From: Inia geoffrensis
Taxonomy: Eukaryota; Chordata; Mammalia; Artiodactyla; Iniidae
Reading direction: 5' to 3'
Length of the DNA: 64,000 nt
NCBI GenBank assembly: GCA_036417435.1
Contig: CM070904.1
Coordinates: forward strand, 16,846,835 to 16,910,834
A program made the translations under genes and the position numbers. Below, in pieces: positions 1 through 12,664 of the stretch (the stretch's first letter is position 1; each line of letters starts with the position of its first letter). The notes beneath the pieces were generated by a model. The model made no database searches, was not told where the DNA came from, and saw nothing but the letters and a program-made list of their open reading frames with translations.

Positions 1-254
1 CTTATGTGAAGGAGAAACAGTCTGCATATCTTCATGCCTGTCACAACTGGCTATTTATTATTCTAACTTACTCATCATTCCTTCCTAATTCTTTTGGTAA
101 CAAGGTCAACCATACTCTCCCAAGAGAATTTGAAACTTGAGTTATGAAAACAGAAGGGAAACATTAGCTCTTGGCTAATTCTGTTGTCCAACTTTTCTTG
201 CTGCTGACACTGCAGGGGTGCAGGGGTGTCTGTCCTTATGAAAGCCTCAGTATT

Positions 255-365
255 CTATAATTCTGTAAGCTACTGCAGCATCTTTAGAAACAAATTCCAT
301 TTCTGTTTCATAAGTTAACCAGAGTAAGTTTCTACTGCTTGCTATAAAAATCCCTAACTGATATG
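255..365 (+). mobile_element. Possible 3' end of an MLT1-type (ERVL-MaLR) LTR
   Basis: The segment resembles the end of MLT1 LTRs: a run like aagttaaccagag...gtttctactgcttgc, then ccctaactgatatgg. The upstream part of the LTR is not recognisable. This is a weak match by eye. Confidence 0.3.
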
Positions 366-2483
366 GAACTCTAATAAATTGCACAACTAGACCTGAAACT
401 CTAGGAAAAGGGATATTTCCGCAAACTGAAGAAGGCTTTTCATTCTGGACAGATGCAAATCTACTGATGCACAGCTTGGTGAGTAGATGTGCCCTTTGTG
501 CTAATGAGGAAAAGAAGCCCCTTCCAGTGGCCTTCTTGGTGGCTCCCTTGTGCAGGATTCAACCTAATACCTTTGCTTGAGTCAGTGTTTCAGATAATTC
601 TTATCAGATAGCAGAGACAGAAGGAAAATAACATAGGAAATAAATATTTTTCAAATGGAGAAATAGAATGCTTGTTATGGTACATACCTAAGAGGGAGCC
701 AGCTGATTGTGACTTTTAGCTGAGAGGATTAAGTAGCAAAAATGAAGTCACTAATTTTCTTGGCTATGGTAGAAAATAAATTACTTCAAAATGAGGCAGC
801 AGGAAAAAAGCTACATAGGAACACGCTTTGCTTTTGAAAAAAGAAAAAATATATTTTATCTAGTTGGCTTTAACATAGAAATGCAAAAGTTAACCAGAGC
901 AATTATTCTAATCTCAGCACTGAGAGAACCATTAAAGAGAAGAAAGACTCCATTTCAGAACGACACAAATTTAGCATAAACTTTCAAAGGCTTTCATTCC
1001 TATTTTTATTTAAAAATCTTTAAAAAATGCACAACCTTATAAAATTGAAAGCTTTGTATAATTCCTTAGAAGAATCTATTTGAAAAAGAAAAGCAGCTTG
1101 AATTAAAATGTTATGACTCAATATGAAAAATTGTCATGGGAAAGCACAGAAGACAAGCTTTCCATACATTAATGTATAACATGGATGGTGATATCCATGC
1201 CCCTAAATGGACAGGAAAGACCGTAAGTTCATCCACTCAATTTCCTAAAACAGTCCTGCTTATCTTCAGGCAGATGGGATGTTTTTACCAACAGGCATAA
1301 AGGAAAATCTCAGGGCCCCCTGGAAGCCACTTCAGGACCACGATGGTAGACGTGCTTAACAAAGGTTGATCCTGGGGAATTAAACTCTAGGAACAAAGTG
1401 AGAGATAAGTAATGTCCCATGGCACTTAACATGCTAATCAATTAAATGTTTAAATTCTGGAAACGTACCCTCTTCTTACTGAACAAATATTTTTACTGAG
1501 TACCTGATAGAGTAGATAGCTATTGGTCACCTTCACATTTTCCTCTACCCCATGTGAGAAATTGATGATGATTTTTGTAGACTAGTGAAATAGCTGTTAA
1601 CTTGTAGCCTGTCTAACGTTTAGACATGGATCCTTTGCCTAACAATGCTACAGCATTAGAGGCATTGTTAATACATCAGGATGGTGTTACTTGATTGCTA
1701 TCTCTTGTAGCTTCAGTAAGTTTATTCATCATAGGAATAAGCTACTTTGAAACTGTCCTGTCCTCTGAAAGAAGAGGAAGATCTACAGTTTTGCTATGAG
1801 AGGTCTTGTCTGCTCAAGGAGTTCAATCCATGTTGATAGGACTTCAATATTGAATAATTTCACAGTTGGAAAGTTAGATTTTCTATCTCAAATTCTAACA
1901 CTAGTTCTGACAAAGGTAGTAAAGTTAAAAACCTTGGCAGATTTTAAGACTGGGACCCAGAAAAAGCCAGATCCCCAAAGCCTCCCCAAACAATTCTAGT
2001 AGCTCAATTTTTGTTTGTAAAAGGGGACTGTCACTTCAATGTAGAGCTGGGATGCAGCCTGGGATAAGAGGACGGTTTACCTTTACCTTGTCTCCCCAGT
2101 CTACTTTGGTCAATTTAACCAAGGAGAATTTTAAACTGAGGGTTAAAAAGATAGAAATACTTGTTAAGTGTGGACAGAAATGTTCAAGCTCATTACTGGC
2201 CACAAACATTGGCTAGAGAAGATTCCATGATGTCTGGGACCTGAAATTACTAGAAAATATAGATTTTGAAAATAAAAACTCTGACTCCATTTTTTATATG
2301 GGACTGCAAACATCTTTTAAGCTTTATTCCTCCTTTTTCCCCTTCTGCCAGACATCTGGGGAACTTAATAAATCTGGGTGTTCCCTCCACTGAGGTCATT
2401 GGAGATTCAAACTACACAAACCCTCACCCATGTCTGGGAATACTCACCACAGGTGCAATCTCTAACCACAATAAACACCCGAA
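366..2483. other. Unassigned AT-rich sequence, no gene seen
   Basis: No recognisable repeat or coding exon was found. The open frames at 791-979 and 1796-1999 are short and low in complexity. Two adjacent short palindromes lie at 1164-1177 (atacattaatgtat) and 1180-1199 (catggat, 6-bp loop, atccatg). They are probably chance. Confidence 0.5.
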
Positions 2484-2492
2484 GCCAGTACT

Positions 2493-2889
2493 TTTTTTTT
2501 TTAATTTAATTTTATTTTTTTATATAGCAGGTTCTTATTAATCATCCATTTTATACACATGGGTGTATACATGTCAATCCCAATCTCCCAATTCAACCCA
2601 CCCCCACCCTCACCCCCCACTGCTTTCCCCCCTTGGTGTCCATATGTTCGTTCGCTACATCTGTGTCTCAATTTCTGCCCTGCAAACCGGTTCATCTGTA
2701 CCATTTTTCTAGGTTCCACATATATGCATTAATATACGATATTTGTTTTTCTCTTTCTGACTTACTTCACTCTGTATGACAGTCTCTAGATCCATCCACG
2801 TCTCAACAAATGACCCAATTTCATTCCTTTTTATGGCTGAGTAATATTCCATTGTATATATGTACCACATCTTCTTTATCCATTCGTCA
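2493..2889 (-). mobile_element. Young 5'-truncated L1 3' end with TSD
   Basis: This is an L1 insertion in reverse orientation. It holds the 3' UTR and the last part of ORF2. The reverse strand reads MWYIYTMEYYSAIKRNEI, a hallmark of the ORF2 C-terminus, and stays open to the stop near 2709. It starts with a poly-T tract (reverse complement of the poly-A tail). It is flanked by gccagtact at 2484-2492 and again at 2890-2898, as expected of target-primed reverse transcription. The lack of frame breaks in the short ORF2 tail and the clean TSD suggest a fairly recent, lineage-specific insertion. Confidence 0.85.
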
Positions 2890-2898
2890 GCCAGTACT

Positions 2899-2928
2899 CT
2901 TTTTTTGTTTTGTTTTGTTTTGTTTTGC
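2899..2928 (+). repeat. (TTTTG)n short tandem repeat
   Basis: Several tttg/ttttg units lie directly 3' of the second copy of the L1 TSD. Confidence 0.8.
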
Positions 2929-3479
2929 TTCCTCAAGCCGTTTTCAGATCAGCTTGGGAAGTCTGCCCACCTATCCCCAGCAAAGCCCCATTATTATGTA
3001 AGTGATAAACCTTTCCATGCCTTCTGGGTGTGCATGTGTCATCATCAGTCTCAACATCTAACCCAAATTTTTGGTGGGAGGCTTCCCAGCCTTTGTAAGT
3101 GTGACCAAAACCGACTTAAAGCCTACTGAGAATGTAGCAGATGTATTGCCTGTAAACCTCAAGTCTGATTCCCAGTGGCTTATAATGTGGGGCAAGGTCC
3201 AGGCCCCTGAGTGTACACCACATAGAAACAGGCTGATTTTTAATATTTCCTATTTTGAAGGACAACTTCCCCAAAGGGAGGTTACATACAATCCTGGAGA
3301 AGAGATAAATGGGCATGAACCATTTGCTCTGAAGAGCAAAACCTGGGTTCAGCTGGTGGACTGAGACTTCACTTCTCCAACTAGGCAGGTAGATTTTGTT
3401 ACTGTTGTCCAGAGGATATTCTCTGTGTTGTGGACAAGTGACCACTGTTTCTCGTTTCTAGATATTCCTTCTGTGATAT
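2929..3479. other. Unassigned sequence between two L1s
   Basis: No recognised repeat. Overlapping frames at 3071-3364 (+) and 3116-3445 (-) are open for about 100 codons on opposite strands. Neither resembles a known protein and no splice context is evident, so I treat them as chance. Confidence 0.5.
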
Positions 3480-3485
3480 TTTTTT

Positions 3486-4655
3486 TTCCTTTGAGATATT
3501 TTATTTATTTATTTGCTTATATTTATTGAGATAGCATTCATTTATAACATTATATAATTTTCATGTGTACAACATTATATTTCTATAGCATGCTTCCACC
3601 AAAAATGTTTTCACCTGTCACCATACATTTGATCCCCCTTACCCATTTCACCCTCCCCCAGCCCACCGTCCTTATCTGGTAACCACTACTCTGTTCTCTA
3701 CATCTATGTGTGTGTTTTTGTTTGGTTTTGTTTGATCATTTATTTTGTTTGTTTGTTTATTAGTTTTTAAAATATTTCACATATGAGTGAAATAATATGG
3801 TATTTGTCTTTCTTCATTTGACTTATTTTACTTAGCATAATACCCTCAAGGTCCATCCATGTTGTGGCAAATGGCAAGATTTTTTTTTATGGCTGCGTAG
3901 TATTCCATTGTGTATCATACCACATCTCATCTTTATCTATTCGTCTGTTGATGGGCACTTAAGTTGTTTCCATATCGTGTTTATTGTAAGTAATGCCTCG
4001 ATGAACATAGGGGTTCATATATCTTTCTGAATTATTTTTTCCATATTCTTTGGATGAATAGCCAGAAGTGAGATAACTGGATCATGTTGTAGTTCTATTC
4101 TTAATTTTTTGAGGAACCGCCATACTCTTCTCCATAGTGGCTGCACCAATTTACATTCCCGCAAACACTGTATGAGTTTCCCTTTTTTTCAACATTCACA
4201 CCAACACTTATTTGTTGTCTTTTTTATAATAGCCATTCTGGTAGGTGTGAGGTGATATCTCATTGTGGTTTTGATTTACATTTCCCTAATAATAGCGATA
4301 TTTAACATCTTTTCATGTGCATATTGGCCATCTGTATGTCTTCTTTGGAAAAATGTCTATTCAGCTCCTCTGCCCATTTTTAAATTGGATTTTTTTGGGT
4401 TTTGTTGTTGTTGTTGTTAAGTCACATGAGTTCTGTATATTAGAGGGATATTAACACCTTATTGGATATATCATTTGCAAATATCTCTTCTATTCGGTAG
4501 GTTGTCTTTTAGTTTTATTCATTGTCCCCTTTACTGTGCAGAAGCTTTGTAGTTTGATGTAGTCCCATTTGTTTATTTTTGCTTTTGTTTCCCTTGCCTG
4601 AAGAGACACATCTATAAATATATTGTTAAGACTAATGTCAAAGAATATTCTGCAT
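3486..4655 (-). mobile_element. Old L1, 3' UTR and C-terminal ORF2 (about 1.2 kb)
   Basis: The reverse strand matches the mammalian L1 ORF2 3' third. Landmarks in plus-strand order are: gtccatccatgttgtggcaaa (endpoint of ORF2) near 3850; tattccattgtgtat near 3900; gaggaaccgccatactc near 4110; tggctgcaccaatttacatt near 4140; and ttgatgtagtcccatttgt near 4553. Many frame breaks and the diverged 3' UTR suggest an older L1M/L1MA-like copy. No TSD was found. Confidence 0.85.
4402..4418 (+). repeat. (TTG)n short repeat inside L1
   Basis: About five ttg units lie within the old L1. Confidence 0.8.
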
Positions 4656-5149
4656 GGTAATTTTTATTAGAGTTTATATATTGGAGTGGATAATTCTTTA
4701 TTTAACAATAGGTACTGGACTGTGAGAAGGTATTACTGAACATCACCCAGTGAACCTAAAAATCAGAGCTAGATGGTATAACTGAATAAGACTTTTGCTA
4801 TCTACTTTTGTAAAGAAAATGAGTAAAGTCCAGGTTGATAAGAGTATATTGGAAAAGAGCATAGAGATGGCGTGGATATTCATCAGTCAAATAGATTATT
4901 GTGAGTGGCTGTCAGTTTCTTCTCTAATATCCATTCACCCTTCTTTGTAACTCCCAAGGTATAATAAAAATCTCCGTGGTTTAGGCAAGCTGATTCCATC
5001 CTTAGTTTCTGGAGCAGCTCATGTTTTCTAAGACAGTTAATCCCAGGACTCTTCTTATAAATTTTTTAATAGAGAGGCCATCCTCTTATTTTGGATAACA
5101 TAGCTTGCAGATGTTAAGTTTGAAACTGTTGCAGCCTTTTCCTTCCATT
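4656..5149. other. Unassigned sequence
   Basis: No gene, RNA gene or recognisable repeat was seen between the old L1 and the CHR-2 SINE. Confidence 0.5.
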
Positions 5150-5164
5150 AACAATACCAGTCTG

Positions 5165-5380
5165 GGCTTCCCTGGAGGCGCAGTGGTTAGGAGTCCGCCT
5201 GCTGATAGAGGGGACACGGGTTTGTGACCCGGTCCAGGAAGATCCCACATGCCGCAGAGCGGATGGGCCCGTGAGCTATGGCCACTGAGCCTGCGTGTCT
5301 GGAGCCTCTGCTCCGCAGTGGGAGAGGCCACAACAGTGAGAGGCCTGCGTACCACAAAAAACAAACAAACAAACAAAAAA
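5165..5380 (+). mobile_element. CHR-2-type tRNA-Glu SINE with 15-bp TSD
   Basis: Full-length SINE starting gggcttccctgg, with a tRNA-like head, a CHR-2 body and an A-rich tail containing (CAAA)n. The TSD aacaataccagtctg is present at 5150-5164 and 5381-5395 without mismatch. A longest TSD of this quality marks a recent insertion. Confidence 0.95.
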
Positions 5381-5395
5381 AACAATACCAGTCTG

Positions 5396-6509
5396 ACTCT
5401 GAAGGATTAGAACAAAAGAGTTAAGAAAATCTCAGGAGAATGGGGCTGAAGCACTGAGCAAATTACACTTGGAGGCTGCCGTACCCACGAACATTTTCAT
5501 TTCCACTAACCCATAAAGGCAACAAATTCTCTCTCTCTCTTTTTTAAAGTAAGTGTGGGGTTTTTGGTTATTCACAGTAATAAGCATCCAGGGCATTACC
5601 GATTGAAAAAAAAAGTCATAACACATTGTTTCTCACAAACATGGCTCTCTCTTCTACTGTAGCATACGGAAAAATGCCATCAAGTGTTGGAAGGCCAGGA
5701 TAATCCACTATTCATTCCAAAAAGAGATAAGAACAAAATAAAATTGAGCTCTGAGTTAAACTCAAATGTCTAACTTGCAGCTAGACACCTTAAATTGGAT
5801 TTTTAAAATTAATACTTTTATTCAATATAGCTAACTTAATTTTCTGATCTTCACCTGAAATCTGCTCCTATTACCATGGCACCAGTGAATGTTATCACCA
5901 ATCTTTCCTTAAGTAGGCAAGAAAGTGTGGCGTCATCCCTCCTTTATGTCATTCTCCATAAATAATCTGTCTCTGTTGCTTGTAGGTTTACCATCCAGAC
6001 AGCTCTCACTTTCTCCCCTCCAATAGATTTTACTCAGGAACTATTACATTAGGGGAATAGAGACCTCAGTATAAAACTGGGCTCAATTCCAAATACTGCA
6101 TGTCTAAGTAGAGATTCATAGCCAAGGAGTAGGGTAGGGGTGAGTGGACAGAAAATTGCTAAGAGGAAATATCAAAGGTAAAGGGAGATTTCTGGGTAAA
6201 TGGACTTAACAGGATTCTTGCTGAAGGTGGGCCAGGATAATCAGGTGACTAGGGGGATTGGAGAGGATGAGGAATTTGATCAGATATCAAAGATGGGTGG
6301 TTCTTTCTAAACTGAATTCACATGTTTCTTGCTAAAATTGGGTGATACAGGCCAAACAGGGACAGACACTGAAGGTCAAGGCCTAGAGGGCTTAGAGGCA
6401 CCTGACTAAAGTTTAGTTAAAGAGAGGGTCTTGTCAGTAGCTTAGGAAAATATATAACCCTCCAAAGCCTCACTTTCTTCATTTATAAACTAGCCATAAT
6501 AAACCCATC
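5396..6509. other. Unassigned sequence
   Basis: No exon or recognised repeat. A short (CT)n tract lies near 5527-5543. Confidence 0.5.
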
Positions 6510-6520
6510 AAACTCACTCC

Positions 6521-6653
6521 GTGGGGACTTCCCTGGTGGTCCAGTGGTTAGGACTTGGCGCTTTCACCGCCAGGGGCCGCGGTTTGATCCCTGGTCAGGG
6601 AACTAAGCCACGCAGCACAGCCAAAAAAAAGGAAAAAAAAGAAAAGAAAAGAA
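6521..6653 (+). mobile_element. Short tRNA-Glu SINE (CHR family) with TSD
   Basis: Starts ggggacttccctgg and continues ggtcagggaactaagcc, then a (GAAAA)n tail. The TSD aaactcactcc lies at 6510-6520 and 6654-6664. It is the short form, without the CHR-2 body. Confidence 0.9.
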
Positions 6654-6718
6654 AAACTCACTCCACGGGATTATTTAGAAGATCATATAGTGTGTCCACC
6701 ATCAACAATTTCAGGCAT

Positions 6719-7138
6719 TTGGACCTAGACATTGTCATACTGAGTGAAGTAAGTCAAACAGAAAAAGTCAAATACCATGTGATATCACTTACATGTGGAA
6801 TCTTAAAAAATGGTAGAAATGAACTTATTTACAAAACAGAAATAGAGTCACAGATATAGAAAACAAACTTATGGTTACCAGGGGGACGGGGGGTAGGGAT
6901 AAACTGGCAATTGAGATTGATATATACACACTATTATGTATAAAATAGATAATTAATAAGAACCTACTGTACAGCACAGGGAACTCTACTCAACACTCTG
7001 TAATGACCTATATGGGAAGAGAATCTAAAAAGAGTGTATACGTGTATATGTATAACTGATTCACTTTGCTGTATACCTGAAACTAACACAACATTGTAAA
7101 TCAACTATATTCCAATAAAAATTTTTAAAATAAAATAC
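6719..7138 (+). mobile_element. 5'-truncated L1 3' end, plus strand
   Basis: Contains the ORF2 C-terminus (frame reading DIVILSEVSQTEK, stop at 6859) followed by the artiodactyl/cetacean-type 3' UTR, with cagcacagggaactctac near 6973 and ttccaataaaaattttt near 7111. The 5' breakpoint near 6719 is approximate and no TSD was seen. Confidence 0.85.
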
Positions 7139-7213
7139 AGATTTAGATTCTTTATCTTCTTCCTGGATGGGAAGAGGGAGAGTTTTTCTTTAGAATCCAA
7201 GAAGCATGTTGTT

Positions 7214-7430
7214 GTTGTTTTTTTGTTTTTTTGTTTTTGCGGTACGTGGGCCTCTCACTGTTGTGGCCTCTCCCATTGCGGAGCACAGGCTCCGGACGCG
7301 CAGACTCAGCAGCCATGGCTCACGGGCCCAGCCGCTCTGCGGCATGAAGGATCCTCCCAGACAGGGGCACGAACCCATGTCCCCTGCATCGGCAGGCAGA
7401 CTCTCAACCATTGTGCCACCAGGGAAGCCC
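7214..7430 (-). mobile_element. CHR-2-type SINE, reverse, with 12-bp TSD
   Basis: Reverse-oriented CHR-2 SINE, from a (TTTTTTG)n tail to ccaccagggaagccc. The TSD aagcatgttgtt lies at 7202-7213 and 7431-7442. Confidence 0.95.
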
Positions 7431-7629
7431 AAGCATGTTGTTTTTATTGCAATGACATTTTCTACGTTTCTGCCTGTTACATCCACAGGCTTTCTACCTG
7501 GAAAACTCTTGTCAACTTAATTCATCTGATACTATAGACAATGACTCATATGCAAATCAGGCATGATGCTGCCAGGTAGGGAATTGACATTACTTCTATA
7601 TGGACACTAAAGAATTTGGGACAAGCTAG

Positions 7630-7815
7630 AGAGAGACATTGGCTTTAAAGAAATGCAGTTCTGTCTAAATCCTGCCTCCATCACTTAATTACCTGTGACC
7701 TTGAGTAATCTTATGATTTTCAACCTGCTCTTCAAGGAGATACTGGGAGGATTAAAAATAATGGGTACAGAACCTGGTATAGTTCCTGATACTTAGTTAG
7801 TGGATAACAAATAGT
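7630..7815 (+). mobile_element. MIR SINE
   Basis: Matches MIR in order: taaatcctgcctccatcactta, then gtgaccttgagtaat, then a core-like region ending at ctgatacttagttagtgg. Diverged, as expected for an ancient mammalian SINE. Confidence 0.6.
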
Positions 7816-7821
7816 AACCAC

Positions 7822-8997
7822 TGGTGTTGCTGTTGTTATCATTTTTATCGTTATTGAGAAATGTCACCTTCATGAGATTCATGATATAGAAAAAGGCAGA
7901 AATAGTAAGTCTATGATGCAACCATGTTGCATAATTCTTTGGAAATAGTTGTATATATCATTTACTGACTCATTCAAAATTTAATAAATAAATCTTTTAG
8001 TTAGTTAATATAGGTACTCCTCATAATAATTTTCAGAGAAAGATCCTTAATAAATTTTCCTTATTAATGAGGAGGTAGTTGTTCAATTCAATATAAAATA
8101 TATGACGGAACTGGACCTCCAGAATATCTTGACAACTACGCTTACCATCATACAACTCTTGATACTTATCCCTTTACAAAAATTAATACTACTTTTAGCT
8201 GTTGACTCGTATACCACAGAATCTTCAAAGAGGAATGAGATATGTGCAGCTATATGCTATATGTCATAGAGATGAATATGGCACAGTCCTTGTCACTAAC
8301 ACTCTTTTAAGCTATATATAATACATTGTATTGTATTGCTTATTCGTATGATAATAAATATATACACAATGCATTAGAAATATAGAGTAGAAAGCCCCTG
8401 TGTTTTAATCATTTAATATTTGAGTATTTGCTCAGAGCCACACCATGTGTCTGGGATTATACCTGTAAACTGCTGGTATAACAAGTTCTCTCAGTGACTT
8501 TTAAAATCAGCTGACCTCTGGGTAATAGTTTGACAAGCAGTGCAACTTGGCCCTGCACACATTAGGAGTTCTATAAACAAATTGAATTTGATTGCCATTG
8601 AAATTTAATGATATTATATAATAGAAGCTATTTTTATCTATATGAACACACAGGTTAAAGCATTATGAACAAGGTTAATTTAAGGTACAGTGGAAATAAG
8701 GTATAATAAAAAGATAATCAGTTTAAATTGGATATTAATAAATGCAGCAGTCAGAGAAGAAAGTGTTTTAATGTCTTAAGTAGGTGACCTAAGGGACAAA
8801 ATTTAAATGATCAATGTCTGAACTATAGGGGAGGGAGTAAATGAACCTTGAAAATATTAGCCTGGCTCTACTAGTTATAAGTAAAATTTGGCATTAATAA
8901 CCACTGGTTTCAAAAAGATATCATTTATAAAAGAGAAAGCAAGAGTGAGAGTGAGAGAGAATGAGACAGAGAGTGGAGAAAGATGGGAGGAGGATAT
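7822..8997. other. Unassigned AT-rich sequence
   Basis: No gene or recognisable repeat. A GA-rich stretch lies at 8936-8985, just before the MaLR LTR. Confidence 0.5.
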
Positions 8998-8998
8998 A

Positions 8999-10215
8999 GT
9001 GAATTGAATTGTAACCCTCCAAAAGATATATCAACCTGGAGCCTGTGAATGTGATCTTATTTGGAAAAAGGTCTTTGGGCATATAATTACATTAAAAATC
9101 TTGAGATATTTCTGGATTTGGAATGGGCCCTAAATACAATGACAGACATTCTTATAGAGCAGGAGAAACACAGAGACATAGAGGAGAAGGCCATGTGGAA
9201 ATGGAGGCAGAGATGGAAGATATGCAGCTACAAGCCCAGGAACTTGAAGGGGGATTGTGGAAATCCCCATGTTTGTGACCAAACTCTGACAGAAGTGTAG
9301 ATAGTTCAGGGATCTCTCCTGTGCCTGGCATCTAGCAAAAGCAGTCCTGTTAAGGACCTTGCCCTTTAACATGTGAGATCTGACACTAACCCTAAGGAGT
9401 TAGTTTGAATTGAAGGACTTTGCCCTTATCTGTGGCATCTACACAAATTCTGGATAGTTAGTGTCAGAATTGAATTGTAGGACACCCAGTTGGTGTCAGA
9501 GAAATTAGTGTCAGAACACATTGGGAGAGTTTCTGTTCATAAAGCATGCTCTGAAGAGAAAGCCAAAGATGTGGCTGAACCACATTTTGCTGAAGGGACC
9601 AGGGAAGTGGCTCATGGATCCAATTACGTATCTCAGCAGAAACCAGAAATAGAGAAGAGATCATGCAGAAAATATTTGTGGAGGACTGTTGTCTAATGGC
9701 ATGGACCTGAGTTATACACAAGAGACCAACATGGTTTTCGAGAATCAGCAGAAACACTACCATCTTAGATTGAAAGGGACAGAAACAGGACACAATGACA
9801 AAAGACTGTGGGACCTCTAAAGTTCTACAGGCAAGAATGGAATCATAGAGCTACTTGGCTGCAAACACATACTGCTATACAAGAAAAAGGAAGAATGACT
9901 CAGAGCAGCACAAACGCGGGGGAGAGGAGGGAACCGGGGGAGGGGGCATACCGACAGCTCAGAGGACAAGGCTTCAAGCCACAGAGGATTATTCTCAGGC
10001 CTTGGACCCTAATGAAATTTTCTCTCATGGGTTTTGAATTTGCTGGGATCTGAATCAACCCTTTCTCCTTCCTGTTTCTCCCTTTGGAATAGGAAATGTC
10101 TATTCTATGCCTGTCCTACAATTGTATTTTGGAAGAAGTAGATAACTTGTATTCTAGGTTCACAGGTCCACAGGTGGAGAACAACTTTGCCCCAGGATAG
10201 ACCATACTGTTGAAG
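8999..10215 (+). mobile_element. ERVL-MaLR remnant: MLT1-like LTR plus internal sequence
   Basis: The first 300 bp resemble an MLT1 LTR: gtgaatgtgatcttatttgg, then gggccctaaatacaatgac, then a cacagagacatagaggaga stretch. From about 9455 the sequence matches MaLR internal DNA. It reads ttgtaggacacccagttggt, then aagcatgctctgaagagaaa near 9541, and a conserved 3' part near 10092-10190 (aatgtctattctatgcctgt, tgtattttggaagaagt, tttgccccaggat). MaLR internals carry no intact genes, and none is open here. The downstream LTR is not visible. Confidence 0.75.
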
Positions 10216-12244
10216 TGGAGCCCAACCAACAGTTACACCTCCAATGGCTTGCTGTTGTTCACAGAAATACTTGCTGTTCAAGTTATGCCTTGAAAAGTAG
10301 AAATTTTATATTCATCTCTTCATTTTACCCTAAACAAACTTAGAGGCCTTAACAGAGCACCAAATTATTTATTGGAAAGGACAAAAGCTGTGTTATTACC
10401 AATACTGTAAGGAATAAATATTGACAAAAAGAAGAGACAGATAAAAATAACAAAGGAAGGTTTGAAAAATACATAAGTAAGGTTTGAAAATCAAAGGGAT
10501 AGGATGGGAAATTTAAGACATGATTAATAATAAATTTATAGTAAAAAATTCTTTTTCTACCTAAATTTATAGGATAGATAGATCCAGAACAGCAATGTAC
10601 AAGATTCCTATTCAGACAGAATCATATTCTAAAATCAAATGTAATACCTTAATTCCCAATTACTTATACATTTTTCTCTATAATACAACATTAAGCACAG
10701 AGAAGAAAGAAAAAAAAAATACAATGCATGAAATGTAAGTAATTTTTTAAGAGCATAATGTATACCTCAAAATCCAGAGGACATTTGTTGTGAATATAAC
10801 TAACACATGCATATCCAGCAAGGGTTATAAATGTTGCATATTAAACTGAATAATGACTTCACTGTCTAGTTGGTTTCTACATAAGAGATAGACATCGGGT
10901 TTGAAGCAAGTCAGTATTTATAATGCAATATAGAGTATAAGTCATACTCCAAGTTGGGATTTCTGAAATGTCACCAACACACTAATTTACTACTATTTCC
11001 AGAAGAAAAATAAAAGCATTGAACACAACCACTACAGATTGAAGGTTAACAGAAAATCTCAATTACAAACTGTATTTTTTCCTTTAAACCTTACTTTGCT
11101 CTGAGGGCAGCTTCAGATATTTCGAAGGAAGAAAGGGAAAAGGAGAGAGAAATAATATTTGCTATTTACTTAGAGGAATGTCATTTGACATATTTATAAC
11201 TGGACCAGGAATTGATGACTTCAGATATACTTCAATCTATAAAGTTATAGTTTCATCAGAAATCCTGTAAAGGAATGCTGTTTTGTCCAACCCCCAACTA
11301 TATATTGTTTGTTGGAAAGAGGATTGCAGAAGATTGATGCCAGTCACTTTTATATAAATGAAGCTACAAATCTAAGACTCAAAGCAATTTCCGATCTGTT
11401 GAGAATTAAATCAACTCATGAGCTATGTCAAGAGAAATTCAGTTGCAGAAATTTGTGCCAATCTAAAAGGATCTCATAACAACGTGATAGTTCCATCCTG
11501 GTTCCTTATGCTAATATGCAATGTTTGTTTCTTTAGTGCAACTGGATAGTGACAGCTGGAGCACAGGATAGAGATAAAGAGATGTAAAAGAAAGCAATGT
11601 TCGATAGTGCCAGATAGTAATTCCTAATCAGCTTTAATCTTTACTTAAGCAATGGAATGCTGACACTTGTTATTTGAGTAAATGGTATAAATTTTTTTTA
11701 AATTGAAAATTAAAAGAATTAAAAGAAAATAGATTTTGATAATGGTATGTTACTTACTAAATTTGAACAATAAATCATTAAGAATATACCTACTACCTTC
11801 TATGGTGAGGTCTCGTAGCATACTGAATTAATAAAATGCTAAAATACAAAAGTTGAAATGCCATATGTCATCTCTCACACATTGTTTTACCCAAAGCCAG
11901 AGGCAACAAGGCAATGTGCACTCTGTACTATAGAAAAGAGATGGCGTAGTATGTCATTACATGGAATTGTTATTTTGCAAGTAGATTATTTGTGTGTGTG
12001 TGAATAGAGAAGAGAAAATGTAGTGAAACCATAAAAACTAACTATAATTGACTACCATGGAACCTTTTTAAAAAGAGTGGTATTAAATGACTTTTAATGA
12101 TAAATATGTTTTCTTATGGCATCATTAAGTAGACGGGGGAAGAGGTATATATGTATGGTGATGGAGCAAGGGAGGTGGTTCTTTGTAAAAGGCAATTAGA
12201 CTCTCATGACTCCTGTTATGCACACTGACTTCAAAAAAATCAGC
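10216..12244. other. Unassigned AT-rich sequence
   Basis: Two kilobases without a long open frame or recognised repeat. Short poly-A tracts only. Confidence 0.5.
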
Positions 12245-12660
12245 CTACTCGATGTTAATTTTACATGTCAACCTGATTGGACCATGGGGTGCCCAGATAT
12301 TAAATATTATTCTGAGTGCTTTTGTTAGGATATTTTTAGATGAGTTTAGTATTTAAATGGATAGACTGAGTAAAACAAATTGCCCTCCAAATATGGGTGG
12401 GCCTCGTCCAATCAGCCAAAGGCCTAAATAGAACAAAAAGCTGACTCTCCCTAAAGTAAAAAAGAATTCCTCCTGCCTGATTTCCTTCGAACTGGAAAAC
12501 TGTTTGTATTCCTGTCTTCAAACTCTAACTGAAACATCTGTTTTTTCTGGGTCTTAAGCTTGCTAACCTTTGCGTTGAACCACATCATTGTTTCTCTCTG
12601 TTTTCAGGCCTTAGAACTCAGACTAGAACTAAACCGTTGACTCACCTTGGGTCTCCAGCC
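12245..12660 (+). mobile_element. MLT2-like (ERVL) LTR, 3' end missing
   Basis: Follows the MLT2 consensus as I know it: gttaattttacatgtcaacc, ggggtgcccagatatt, tagactgagtaaaacaaattg, gtgggcctcgtccaatcag, gcctaaatagaacaaaaag, then gggtctccagcctgcag. The expected 3' end is absent, and MER58-like sequence follows directly. Confidence 0.75.
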
Positions 12661-12664
12661 TGCA

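Noticed and set aside
1164..1199. Two adjacent palindromes as a regulatory or replication site
   Set aside because: Short perfect palindromes are expected by chance in AT-rich DNA of this length, and nothing else marks the site.
2860..3445. Overlapping frames around 3.1-3.4 kb as a possible exon
   Set aside because: Opposite-strand frames of similar length, no splice-site pattern and no known protein similarity.
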